DNA of 64,000 nt from Bradyrhizobium sp. AZCC 2176 (lineage in GTDB: Bacteria > Pseudomonadota > Alphaproteobacteria > Rhizobiales > Xanthobacteraceae), in the NCBI RefSeq assembly GCF_036924645.1, contig NZ_JAZHRX010000001.1:6041501-6105500 (forward strand). Reading direction: 5' to 3'. A program made the translations under genes and the position numbers. The notes under the pieces were generated by a model, which was not told the origin of the DNA, searched no databases, and saw nothing but the letters and a program-made list of their open reading frames with translations. Positions 24,304 through 32,538 of the stretch are shown piece after piece. Positions within the stretch are counted from its first letter, which is position 1; each line of letters starts with the position of its first letter.

Positions 24304-25623
24304 TCAGTTCTTTTCGATCCGTATCACCTGCGGCCGGCCGCTGATCACCTTGTCGCGCTGTACCGCTTCTAGCGCACGATACACCGCATCCTCTGATGTT
24401 GCGTAGGTAATCAGGATGACCGGAACCGGTGACGCTTTTTTTGTGGCGCCATTCAGGTCGACGCCCTCGGGATGGCGCTGCACGATCGATTCCAGCGAAA
24501 TCTTCTGCTCGGCGAGGCGGGTGGCGATGGTGGCGGCGGTGCCGGCGAGATCGCGCGCCATCAGGCGGATGTAATAGCCGCCCTCGTGGCGCTCCATCGG
24601 TGCCTTGGTGGTGTCGCGCAGCCGCTCCACCGGGCGTCCGAAAGGTCTGGCGCGAATGCCGCGCGCCACATCGGCGATATCCGCAACGACGGCGGAAGCG
24701 GTGGCAGCACCTCCGGCGCCGGGTCCCACCAGCGTGATCGCGGGAATGCCTTCGCCGTCGATGGTCACCGCGTTGGTGACGCCCATTACCTGCGCGATCG
24801 AGGACGATTTCGGCACCATGGTCGGATGCACGCGCTGCTCAATGCCCTTTGCCGTGCGTACCGCGACACCAAGCAACTTGACGCGGTAGCCCAGTTCTTC
24901 GGCTGCACGCAGATCTTCCGGCGCGATCGAGGAAATGCCTTCGACATAAACCGCGCTCTGCGCCACCTTGGTGCCGAAGGCGAGGCTCGCCAGAATCGCA
25001 AGCTTCTGTGCAGTGTCATGGCCATCGACGTCAAAGGACGGATTGGCTTCGGCATAGCCCAGCCGCTGCGCGTCCTTCAGGCATTCGGCAAACGACAGGC
25101 CCTCCTGCTCCATCCGGGTCAGGATGTAATTGCAGGTGCCGTTGAGGATACCGTAGACGCGGTTGACCCCGGTGCCGGAAAGCCCCTCGCGAAGGGTCTT
25201 GATGACGGGAATGGCGGCGCCGACAGCGGCCTCGTAGTTGAGCGCGCCACCATGCTTCTCGGCAGCCTTCGCCAGCCGAATTCCGTGCTTGGCGATCAGC
25301 GCCTTGTTGGCGGTTACCACCGACTTGCCGGCCTTCAGCGCAGCCTCGATTGCCGACAGCGCCGGCTCGCCGGAGCCGCCCATCAGTTCGACGAAGCAAT
25401 CGATGTTGGGATCAGAGGCCAGCGCCAGCGGGCTCTTGGCCCAGTCGACGCCGCGCAGGTCCAGCGAGCGCTTTTTCGCTTTCGAGCGCGCGGTGACGGC
25501 AACGACGCGCACGCCGCGCCCGCTGCGCTCGGACAGCATCCGCGACTGCTCTTCGATGAGGCGGACGACTTCGGCGCCAACAGTGCCGAGCCCCGCGATA
25601 CCCACTTTCAGGGGTGCGACCAT
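24304..25623 (-). CDS. hom: Homoserine dehydrogenase
   Basis: The 439-residue enzyme reduces aspartate semialdehyde to homoserine, feeding Thr and Met. It shows the nucleotide motif GIAGLGTVGAEVV at the N-terminus, the catalytic region GVNRVYGILNGTCNYILTRM near 165 and SFDVDGHDTAQKLAILASLAFG near 205, and a C-terminal ACT domain (EGGYYIRLMARDLAGTAATIATRLAE) that normally gives Thr feedback. I use the ATG at 25623; a TTG at 25641 would extend it by six residues. It follows the aminotransferase by 27 bases. Confidence 0.94.
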   Translation of the reverse strand: MVAPLKVGIAGLGTVGAEVVRLIEEQSRMLSERSGRGVRVVAVTARSKAKKRSLDLRGVDWAKSPLALASDPNIDCFVELMGGSGEPALSAIEAALKAGKSVVTANKALIAKHGIRLAKAAEKHGGALNYEAAVGAAIPVIKTLREGLSGTGVNRVYGILNGTCNYILTRMEQEGLSFAECLKDAQRLGYAEANPSFDVDGHDTAQKLAILASLAFGTKVAQSAVYVEGISSIAPEDLRAAEELGYRVKLLGVAVRTAKGIEQRVHPTMVPKSSSIAQVMGVTNAVTIDGEGIPAITLVGPGAGGAATASAVVADIADVARGIRARPFGRPVERLRDTTKAPMERHEGGYYIRLMARDLAGTAATIATRLAEQKISLESIVQRHPEGVDLNGATKKASPVPVILITYATSEDAVYRALEAVQRDKVISGRPQVIRIEKN

Positions 25624-25650
25624 GAGTGAGAGAACCTGCAATAAAAGGAA

Positions 25651-26871
25651 TTAGCGCCGGTTGGCGAGAGGAACCACGTTGTGCAACGTTTCAATGCCGC
25701 TTTCAAGGAAGCGGCGCACCCCGCGCGCGGCCTGGCGGATACGTTGCTCGTTTTCCACCATGGCGATGCGGACATAGCCTTCGCCATGCTCGCCGAAGGC
25801 GACGCCGGGCGAAACCACTACACCGGACTTCTCCACCATCAGGGTCGCGAACTGCATGCTACCGACGCTCTCGAAGGCCTTGGGCAGCGGCGCCCAGGCG
25901 AACATCGAGGCCTGCGGCGGCGGAATCTCCCAGCCCGCCCGGCCAAACGATTCGACCAGCGCGTCGCGCCGCTTACGGTAGGTGTCGCGCATTTCCTTGA
26001 TGCAATCGTCCGGGCCGTTCAATGCTGCGGTAGCGGCCACCTGAATGGGCGTGAACGCGCCGTAGTCGAGGTAGGATTTCACCCGCGCCAGGGCTGCGAT
26101 GATCCGCTCGTTGCCGACTGCAAAGCCCATGCGCCAGCCCGCCATCGAGAACGTTTTCGACATCGAGGTGAACTCGACGGTGACGTCCATCGCGCCGGGA
26201 ACCTGCAGCACCGAGGGCGGCGGATTGTTGTCGTCGAAATAGACTTCGGCATAGGCCAGATCCGACAGAATGAAGATCTCGTGCTTCTTCGCGAACGCCA
26301 CCAGATCCCTGTAGAAATCGAGGTCGGCGACATAGGCGGTCGGATTCGAGGGATAGCAGACGATCAGCGCAATCGGCTTCGGGATCGAATGGATGATCGC
26401 GCGTTCCACCGCTTCGAAAAATTGCGGCGTCGGTTCCGAAGGCACCGAGCGGATCACGCCGCCAGCCATCAGAAAGCCGAAGGCATGGATCGGATAGCTC
26501 GGATTGGGGCACAGCACGACGTCGCCGGGCGCGGTGATCGCCTGCGCCACATTGGCAAAGCCCTCCTTCGAGCCCAGCGTCGCCACGACCTGAGTGTCAG
26601 GATTGAGTTTTACGCCGAACCGCCGCCCGTAATAGGCGGCTTGCGCCTTGCGCAGGCCGTTGATGCCGCGCGAGGCCGAGTAGCGATCGGTCCGCGGTTT
26701 GCCCAGCGTCTCCTTTAGCTTCTCAAGCACATGCGGCGGCGTCGGCAGGTCCGGATTGCCCATGCCCATGTCGATGATGTCGGCGCCGGCGTTCCGCGCG
26801 GCCGCCTTGGCCTGGTTGACCTTTTCGAACACGTAAGGCGGCAGACGGCGGATGCGATAAAAATCTTCCAT
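25651..26871 (-). CDS. Class I/II PLP aminotransferase (AlaC / LL-DAP aminotransferase-like)
   Basis: The 406-residue enzyme has the PLP lysine in SMSKTFSMAGWRMGFAVGN near residue 242, the SNPTAYVADLDFY motif near 180 and the N-terminal YSASRGINGLRKAQAAYYGRRFGV. This subgroup includes AlaC (alanine-pyruvate) and LL-diaminopimelate aminotransferases and is commonly found next to hom in rhizobia. AAGGG precedes the ATG at 26871; the frame to 26964 adds unconserved sequence. The 279 bases upstream contain no leader-peptide ATG on this strand. Confidence 0.87.
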   Translation of the reverse strand: MEDFYRIRRLPPYVFEKVNQAKAAARNAGADIIDMGMGNPDLPTPPHVLEKLKETLGKPRTDRYSASRGINGLRKAQAAYYGRRFGVKLNPDTQVVATLGSKEGFANVAQAITAPGDVVLCPNPSYPIHAFGFLMAGGVIRSVPSEPTPQFFEAVERAIIHSIPKPIALIVCYPSNPTAYVADLDFYRDLVAFAKKHEIFILSDLAYAEVYFDDNNPPPSVLQVPGAMDVTVEFTSMSKTFSMAGWRMGFAVGNERIIAALARVKSYLDYGAFTPIQVAATAALNGPDDCIKEMRDTYRKRRDALVESFGRAGWEIPPPQASMFAWAPLPKAFESVGSMQFATLMVEKSGVVVSPGVAFGEHGEGYVRIAMVENEQRIRQAARGVRRFLESGIETLHNVVPLANRR

Positions 26872-27150
26872 GGGACCCTTGCTCCGACAACCGGCAGGAC
26901 AGAATCGGGGAACCTTCGCGGCTATCGAAACCGGAACCGGGCTTCGGTCAGAAGTCGCGCTCAATCAATGATTTAGAGCGAATTCAGGCGCGAGGTCCTT
27001 AAAGGCTCTGGACCCGCAATGCGGTTGAACTGGGTTCTTTTACCACGGGAGCCCGGCAGCGCCAGTTTTTATGGGTGTTTTCAGGCAAGGCCCGCGCCGG
27101 TCCAGGCCGACCGTTTCGCGCCAGAACAGCGCTTCAATACGACGGCCTTC

Positions 27151-27447
27151 TTACTTCTTGGCCGGCTTTGAAGGAGGGGTCGAGGCCGTCGCCTGACGGT
27201 CCCGGGCGGCCGTCAACTCTGACTGAATTTTAGCCAGTTCGGCCGGCTTCATCGCCTCCTCGTTGCGGTCCGGCGGCAGGTCATGCACCGGTAGATAGCC
27301 ACCGGCTTCCTTCGGACGCTCGGGCGCGCCGGCCGGCACGCCAAGGCCCGGCATGTCCGCGATCTGGGTCGAGCAGCCGCCAAGCGCAAATGCCGACGCG
27401 AACAGCGCGGCAATCGACCACAGCCTTATCGTCCGCGTGACCGGCAT
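27151..27447 (-). CDS. Small lipoprotein (98 aa)
   Basis: The product begins MPVTRTIRLWSIAALFASAFALGGCSTQ, a signal peptide with a clear lipobox (LGGC), so Cys near residue 24 should be lipidated. The mature part is Pro- and Ala-rich, with a short predicted helix (NEEAMKPAELAKIQSELTAARDRQ) and a KPAKK tail. Similar short lipoproteins are common in Bradyrhizobium; function unknown. The start at 27447 is chosen to fit the signal peptide. Confidence 0.7.
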   Translation of the reverse strand: MPVTRTIRLWSIAALFASAFALGGCSTQIADMPGLGVPAGAPERPKEAGGYLPVHDLPPDRNEEAMKPAELAKIQSELTAARDRQATASTPPSKPAKK

Positions 27448-27744
27448 CCGTTCCGAAAATCCCCAACTACCCAAGCGCAACGCGCGCAACCCGATCGCAT
27501 CTATGCGGTGGTACGAGCTTTGCAACGCCAAGCCGTCCCGCGGCGTTGATTTCGCCCCAACCGTTCAAACCATTGTCGCCCGAAACGATTAAAGCCCAAA
27601 CAGCAAATGTGACAGGTGCGGCTGCAATGTGTGCAATATGTCTGAACACGCAAACTTTATCGCAGTGCAACAGGGTTAACCCCAAACCCGCTGCCATCAA
27701 TCCACGCGGTGACGAACGCGAAACGAAGCTATAGTGTCCTTGAT

Positions 27745-29550
27745 ATGAGCGACGTCAACACCGAAACCCAGGCTCCGAAGACCTTCAACGCCGAAGCCTT
27801 CGCCATGAACATCGCCAGGGCGATGGAGACGAGCGGCCAGGCGCTCGCGGCCTATCTCAAGCCGCGCGAGAATGGCGAACCGAAGGACAAGCCGCCCAGC
27901 GAAATCGGTGAAGTCATCAAGACGTTCACCAAGGTGGCGGAATACTGGCTGACGGATCAGCAACGCGCCGAAGACCTGCAGATCCGGATGGGCAAGGCCT
28001 ATCTCGATCTCTGGGGCCAGGCGGCGCGCCGCATGGCCGGCGAAGCGGTCAAGCCCGCGATCGAGCCGTCGCCGCGCGACAAGCGTTTCAAGGATCCGGA
28101 GTGGAGATCGAACCAGTTTTTCGATTTCGTGCTGCAGCTCTATCTGCTCACCGCGCAATGGGCGCACGAACTGGTGAAGAACGCCGAAGGCGTCGACCCG
28201 CACACGCGCAAGAAGGCCGAGTTCTATGTGCAGCAGATCACCAACGCGATCGCGCCGTCGAATTTCGTTCTCACCAATCCCGAAGTGTTGCGCGAGACGC
28301 TGGCGTCCAGCGGCGACAACCTCGTGCGCGGCATGAGGATGCTGGCCGAGGACATCGAGGCCGGCCGCGGCACGCTGCGCATCCGCCAGTCCGACCCGTC
28401 GAATCTCGCTGTCGGCGTCAACATGGCGACGACGCCGGGCAAGGTGATCTTCCAGAACGAGCTGATGCAGCTTATCCAGTACACGCCGACCACGGAGACA
28501 GTGCTGCGCACCCCGCTCCTGATCGTGCCGCCCTGGATCAACAAGTTCTACATTCTCGATCTCAAGCCGGAAAAATCCTACGTCAAATGGTGCGTCGACC
28601 AGGGCATCACCGTGTTCGTGATCTCCTGGGTCAATCCGGACAAGGAGCTCGGCAAGAAAACCTTCGACGACTACATGAAGGAAGGCCCGCTCACCGCGAT
28701 GGACGTCATCGAAAAGGTGACGGGCGAGATGAAGGTGCATACCGCAGGCTACTGCGTCGGCGGCACCCTGCTCGCCTCGACGCTGGCCTGGCTCGCCGAG
28801 AAGCGGCGCCAGCGCGTGACGTCTGCGACGTTCTTTGCGGCGCAGGTCGACTTCACCCATGCCGGCGATCTCTTGGTGTTCGTCGACGAGGACCAAATCT
28901 CGACGCTGGAGCGCGAGATGGAGGAAAGGGGCGTTCTCGAAGGCAGTAAGATGGCGATGGCCTTCAACATGCTGCGCTCCAACGATTTGATCTGGTCGTA
29001 TGTCGTCAGCAACTATCTGAAGGGACAGGCGCCCTCCTCGTTCGACCTGCTGCACTGGAATTCCGACGCCACGCGGATGCCGGCGGCCAACCATTCCTAT
29101 TACTTGCGCAACTGCTATCTGGAAAACCGGCTCTCCTCCGGCAGCATGGTGCTCGACAACACGCTGCTCGACCTGTCGAAGGTCAAGGTGCCCGTCTACA
29201 ATCTGGCGACGCGCGAGGACCACATCGCGCCGGCGGACTCGGTGCTCTACGGTTCGCAGTTCTTCGGCGGCCCGGTCAAATATGTGCTGTCGGGGTCAGG
29301 CCACATCGCAGGCGTGGTCAACCCGCCGGCGGCGGGCAAGTACCAGTACTGGACCAACGACAACATCAGGGATGTCACGCTCGCCGACTGGATGAAGAAC
29401 GCGACCGAACACAAGGGGTCGTGGTGGCCCGACTGGCTGCAATGGCTTGAAGGCCTCGACGCCGAGCGCGTCCCCGCGCGCGCCGTCGGCTCCGAGGAGA
29501 TGCCGCCGATCGAGGACGCGCCCGGCAGCTACGTCAAGGTCCGCGCATAG
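27745..29550 (+). CDS. phaC: Class I poly(R)-hydroxyalkanoic acid synthase
   Basis: The 601-residue protein polymerises (R)-3-hydroxyacyl-CoA into PHB-type granules. The lipase-like box GYCVGG places the catalytic Cys at about residue 337; the catalytic Asp lies in ATREDHIAP and the His in GSGHIAGVVNPP. The PhaC N-terminal domain and family length fit class I. I use the ATG at 27745, where the family's MSD-type N-terminus begins. A TATAGT at 27730-27735 ends nine bases before the ATG, so the 5' UTR may be very short. Upstream, TGC-rich sequence around 27650-27672 could be a PhaR site, which I regard as unproven. Confidence 0.94.
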   Translation: MSDVNTETQAPKTFNAEAFAMNIARAMETSGQALAAYLKPRENGEPKDKPPSEIGEVIKTFTKVAEYWLTDQQRAEDLQIRMGKAYLDLWGQAARRMAGEAVKPAIEPSPRDKRFKDPEWRSNQFFDFVLQLYLLTAQWAHELVKNAEGVDPHTRKKAEFYVQQITNAIAPSNFVLTNPEVLRETLASSGDNLVRGMRMLAEDIEAGRGTLRIRQSDPSNLAVGVNMATTPGKVIFQNELMQLIQYTPTTETVLRTPLLIVPPWINKFYILDLKPEKSYVKWCVDQGITVFVISWVNPDKELGKKTFDDYMKEGPLTAMDVIEKVTGEMKVHTAGYCVGGTLLASTLAWLAEKRRQRVTSATFFAAQVDFTHAGDLLVFVDEDQISTLEREMEERGVLEGSKMAMAFNMLRSNDLIWSYVVSNYLKGQAPSSFDLLHWNSDATRMPAANHSYYLRNCYLENRLSSGSMVLDNTLLDLSKVKVPVYNLATREDHIAPADSVLYGSQFFGGPVKYVLSGSGHIAGVVNPPAAGKYQYWTNDNIRDVTLADWMKNATEHKGSWWPDWLQWLEGLDAERVPARAVGSEEMPPIEDAPGSYVKVRA

Positions 29551-29620
29551 CGCCGCCGCACGCGTTTCGCTATAATCAGCCGTCCCACGCCGGGATTCGA
29601 AATCGTTTGAGGGGAAACCA

Positions 29621-30019
29621 ATGACGCGTGAATTGTTCTGGCTGACGCTGACCGTGATTTTGACCGGACTGATGTGGATCCCCTACATCATCAATCGCTG
29701 TCAGGTGCGCGGCCTCACAGGCGCCATGGCCAACCCCTCGCGCAACGACAAGCCGCATGCGGACTGGGCGACGCGGCTGATGTTCGCGCATGACAACGCG
29801 GTGGAGAATCTGATCATCTTCGCGCCGCTGGTCCTGATCCTCAACGCCGTCGACTATTCCGACAAATGGACTGTCTACGCCTGTGCGGTGTATTTCTGGG
29901 CCCGCGTCGCCCATCTGATCTTCTACACGCTCGGCCTGCCGATCTTCCGCACGCTGGCCTTCACCGTCGGCTTCCTGGCGCAGGCCGTGCTGGCGCTGGC
30001 GATCTTCAAGGTGGTGTGA
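29621..30019 (+). CDS. MAPEG-family membrane protein
   Basis: The 132-residue protein has four hydrophobic helices and the MAPEG pattern AHDNAVENLIIFAPLVLI near residue 56 and FWARVAHLIFYTLGLPIFRTLAF near 95. MAPEG members include glutathione S-transferases and peroxidases of the membrane; prokaryotic ones are mostly uncharacterised. It lies 70 bases downstream of phaC and may share its transcript. Confidence 0.82.
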   Translation: MTRELFWLTLTVILTGLMWIPYIINRCQVRGLTGAMANPSRNDKPHADWATRLMFAHDNAVENLIIFAPLVLILNAVDYSDKWTVYACAVYFWARVAHLIFYTLGLPIFRTLAFTVGFLAQAVLALAIFKVV

Positions 30020-30057
30020 GGCGACTAACCTCTCGGCAATCCATCTCCCTGCATCGT

Positions 30058-30128
30058 TATCCGGGGCGCCCAAGAGCGAACTACGGTGCGCAATTGCGCA
30101 CCTGAGAATCTTGAGATTCCGGGCTGGG
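30058..30128. repeat. Degenerate copy of the CCGGGG/GGAATC palindromic repeat
   Basis: Contains ATCCGGGGCGCCC and GAGATTCCGGG arms and the perfect 18-bp palindrome GGTGCGCAATTGCGCACC at 30085-30102, which is found again at 53279-53296 inside another repeat copy. Confidence 0.7.
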
Positions 30129-30152
30129 CTATAGCGAGCACCTGAGGCGAGA

Positions 30153-31025
30153 ATGCGTATGGAATCCAACAAGGACTTTCTTGAATTCCACGGATTGCCA
30201 AAGGAAATCATCTTATCCCTCATCGATCGCGCTCGGTCGCTGGCGACAGCCTGGAACGATCGCGCCATGCCGCAGAGCTTGTCAGGCAAACGTGTTGCCC
30301 TCATTGCGGACGATAGCGGATGGAGAAATACGACTGCTTTTGATCTGGGCATACAGGCGATGGGTGGCCTCTGTGTCCAATCGCCAATCAAGTTCAACGT
30401 TCATGAAACTACGGCGGATCTAGCAAGGTACCTCGACAACTGGTTCGACATTTTGGTCATCCGCACCAAAGAGCTGTCGGTCTTGAAGGAACTCGCGTCA
30501 ATTGCCAAAGCCGCGGTGGTAAATGCGAGAACGAGGTCCAATCACCCGTGCGAAACACTTGGCGATCTCGCCTACATCCAAAGCAAGAGAGGAACGCTTG
30601 AGGGAATGAAAGTCGTCGGCGTCGCTCCGGACGCGAACATACTCCGATCATGGGTAGAAGCTTCCATCTCGATGCCTATCCAGGTGAGACAGGTCTATCC
30701 GGAAAACTGGCACGTCAAAGACGCCTCACTATCGGGTCCAAACTTCGCTGCGTGTACCGACTTCGCAGAGCTGTTGGATGCGGATGTGATCGTTACCGAC
30801 TCATGGCCAAGTGGGGCAAATGAAGAGCAGATGCTGGAATACCAGATCTCGACGTCTATTCTGGAGAAATGCCGTTCCGACGCCATTTTCCTACCCTGCC
30901 CGCCCGTTTCCAGGGGAAAGGAAGTCACCGCTGACGCAATGCGTCACCCAACTTGCCAGAGCGCCGCTGCAAAGGCTTATCTTCTGCACGCGCAAAACGC
31001 CCTGCTCGAATGGATCGTCACATAA
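30153..31025 (+). CDS. Divergent ornithine/aspartate carbamoyltransferase homologue
   Basis: The 290-residue protein follows the OTCase layout: an N-terminal carbamoyl-phosphate half, an NHPCETLGDLAYI motif near residue 128 (OTCase HPCQ.LADL), and a C-terminal LPCPPVSRGKEVTADAM near 248 (OTCase HCLPA.RG.EV). The phosphate-binding STRTR motif is changed: the aligned segment is ADDSGWRNTTAFDLG near residue 50. The ornithine-binding Cys of HCLP is shifted to LPCP. It may bind a different carbamoyl acceptor or have lost activity. No other arg or pyr gene is adjacent, and codon use is less GC-rich than neighbours. Start may be 30153 or 30159. Confidence 0.65.
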   Translation: MRMESNKDFLEFHGLPKEIILSLIDRARSLATAWNDRAMPQSLSGKRVALIADDSGWRNTTAFDLGIQAMGGLCVQSPIKFNVHETTADLARYLDNWFDILVIRTKELSVLKELASIAKAAVVNARTRSNHPCETLGDLAYIQSKRGTLEGMKVVGVAPDANILRSWVEASISMPIQVRQVYPENWHVKDASLSGPNFAACTDFAELLDADVIVTDSWPSGANEEQMLEYQISTSILEKCRSDAIFLPCPPVSRGKEVTADAMRHPTCQSAAAKAYLLHAQNALLEWIVT

Positions 31026-31137
31026 GCCTTATCCGCCTGCGGTGATGTGGCGCGTAGATCAACGACGCTCGGCCGCCGCTGTGAGGGCAACCCAGCCGCT
31101 GCCGCATATTGGCAACGGCCGTTTCGCAACATGCTCG

Positions 31138-32346
31138 TCAGATCGCCGCGGTCGCTCCGATTGCCGGACGGCGGCGGCTGAGCCAAAGCAGGATCAAGAA
31201 GGCACCACACGAACATAGCATCGCGAGGCCAAGGAGCGCGTTGCTGCCAAAATGCGTCAGCAGGCCGACGAGAATCGGAGGCGAAGCTGCGGAGATGAGA
31301 TTGAGCGGCAACGCAATGCGCGACGTCGCTTTGGCAAACTCCGCTTTGTCGTAGAACACCAGGGGTATCGTCGCACGCGCGACCGCGAAGGCGCCGCTGC
31401 CCAGGCCATACAGCAGAATGAATCCTGCGATCGTCCAATGCGATCCGCCGCTCATCATCAGAAGCAACATTGCCACAGGCAGCGCGAGGCCGGCCAACAA
31501 GCCCGTCGTGACCCCATCCCATCGTGCGCCGCCGAGAAAATCGAGAGCCCGGGCACTGACCTGAATCACGCCCAACATCGAGCCGAAGGCGACGGCCTCC
31601 GGCGGCGATAGGCCCTCGGTCTTCAGCAACTCTATCAGCACAGCGCTGAACCCAAAGGTAACGAAAGCATTCAACGCGATCGCCGATACGATCAGGTAGA
31701 ACGTGCTTTTCCGCACGGTGGCGGACTCGCTCGCCGGCGGCGCTGCCGTGCCGGCTTCATCTGTCAGTTCGGTTCGACGCGGCAATCCGAACGCGTAGAG
31801 CGGAAGGCACACGAGTAGCAGCGTACCGGCATAGACCAGACAAGTCGCACGCCAGCCCGCCGCGTCCGAAAGAAACGCGGTGGTTGGCCAAAAAATACTG
31901 CTCGAAAGGCCGGTTACCAGCATGAGAGCACCGATCGCGCTCCGTGCGTTCCGGCCCGCAATCTCATTGAGCAGGATATAGGCCGCTGTGGTCAGCGTTG
32001 CGCTGCCGGCTGTACCGAGGATGACCCATGCCGTGCAATACAGCACGGGGCCGTGTGCAAGCGACAGCAGGACGAATCCCGGTGCGCCGATAACGGTCCC
32101 GGCGATCATCACCCGGCGGGCTCCAAATCGCGTGAATGCCTTTGCCAGAATGGGAGCCCACAGGCCCATGACCACGTAAAAGATCGAGCTGCCGGCGAAT
32201 ACCGCCGCGATGTCCATGTGAAGATCGGCGGCAACTCGCGCGCCGATGACGGCAAGAAGGCCGACCGTGCCCCATCCAATGACTTGCGCGATTGCAAGGG
32301 TAAGCAGGACACCGATGATATGTTTGCCGGAATCAGGAAACCGCAT
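31138..32346 (-). CDS. MFS transporter
   Basis: The 402-residue protein has 12 hydrophobic segments, the loop-2/3 signature in AKAFTRFGARRVMIAG, and a central cytoplasmic loop near residue 190-215. The symmetrical halves and IGWGTVGLLAVIG start are typical of the anion:cation-symporter/oxalate-like MFS group, but substrate cannot be inferred. It is convergent with the carbamoyltransferase gene and about 190 bases downstream of the porin gene, separated by a terminator. Confidence 0.8.
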   Translation of the reverse strand: MRFPDSGKHIIGVLLTLAIAQVIGWGTVGLLAVIGARVAADLHMDIAAVFAGSSIFYVVMGLWAPILAKAFTRFGARRVMIAGTVIGAPGFVLLSLAHGPVLYCTAWVILGTAGSATLTTAAYILLNEIAGRNARSAIGALMLVTGLSSSIFWPTTAFLSDAAGWRATCLVYAGTLLLVCLPLYAFGLPRRTELTDEAGTAAPPASESATVRKSTFYLIVSAIALNAFVTFGFSAVLIELLKTEGLSPPEAVAFGSMLGVIQVSARALDFLGGARWDGVTTGLLAGLALPVAMLLLMMSGGSHWTIAGFILLYGLGSGAFAVARATIPLVFYDKAEFAKATSRIALPLNLISAASPPILVGLLTHFGSNALLGLAMLCSCGAFLILLWLSRRRPAIGATAAI

Positions 32347-32481
32347 TCGTTCTCCGAACTAAAATGCAACCGCGATCCCAAGCATATTTTGCATGTCAGT
32401 TTGATGACGGCGCCACCCAGGCCCTGCGGGCGCGCTACCGATCTTCAAGATTTTCTGAGGCGTCCGTCCACCTCGAAAACG

Positions 32482-32512
32482 AAAAAACCCCGGGGGCTTG
32501 ATCCCGGGGTTT
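32482..32512 (-). terminator. Rho-independent terminator of the double-barrel porin gene
   Basis: On the minus strand a perfect 10-bp stem AAACCCCGGG/CCCGGGGTTT with an 8-base loop is followed by T residues. It ends 26 bases after the porin stop. Confidence 0.85.
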
Positions 32513-32538
32513 CTTCATTCGCGCCTCTCAAACAGCGC

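Noticed and set aside
24472-25629. 385-codon plus-strand frame over hom
   Set aside because: Antisense shadow of a well-supported homoserine dehydrogenase; translation lacks protein-like composition.
26872-27150. Possible amino-acid attenuator before the aminotransferase-hom operon
   Set aside because: No ATG on the minus strand in this stretch to start a leader peptide, and no T-tailed hairpin.
27600-27744. PhaR operator upstream of phaC
   Set aside because: TGC-rich sequence is present, but I cannot match it confidently to the PhaR consensus.
27697-29223. 508-codon minus-strand frame over phaC
   Set aside because: Antisense to the PHA synthase; His/Arg-rich with no motif.
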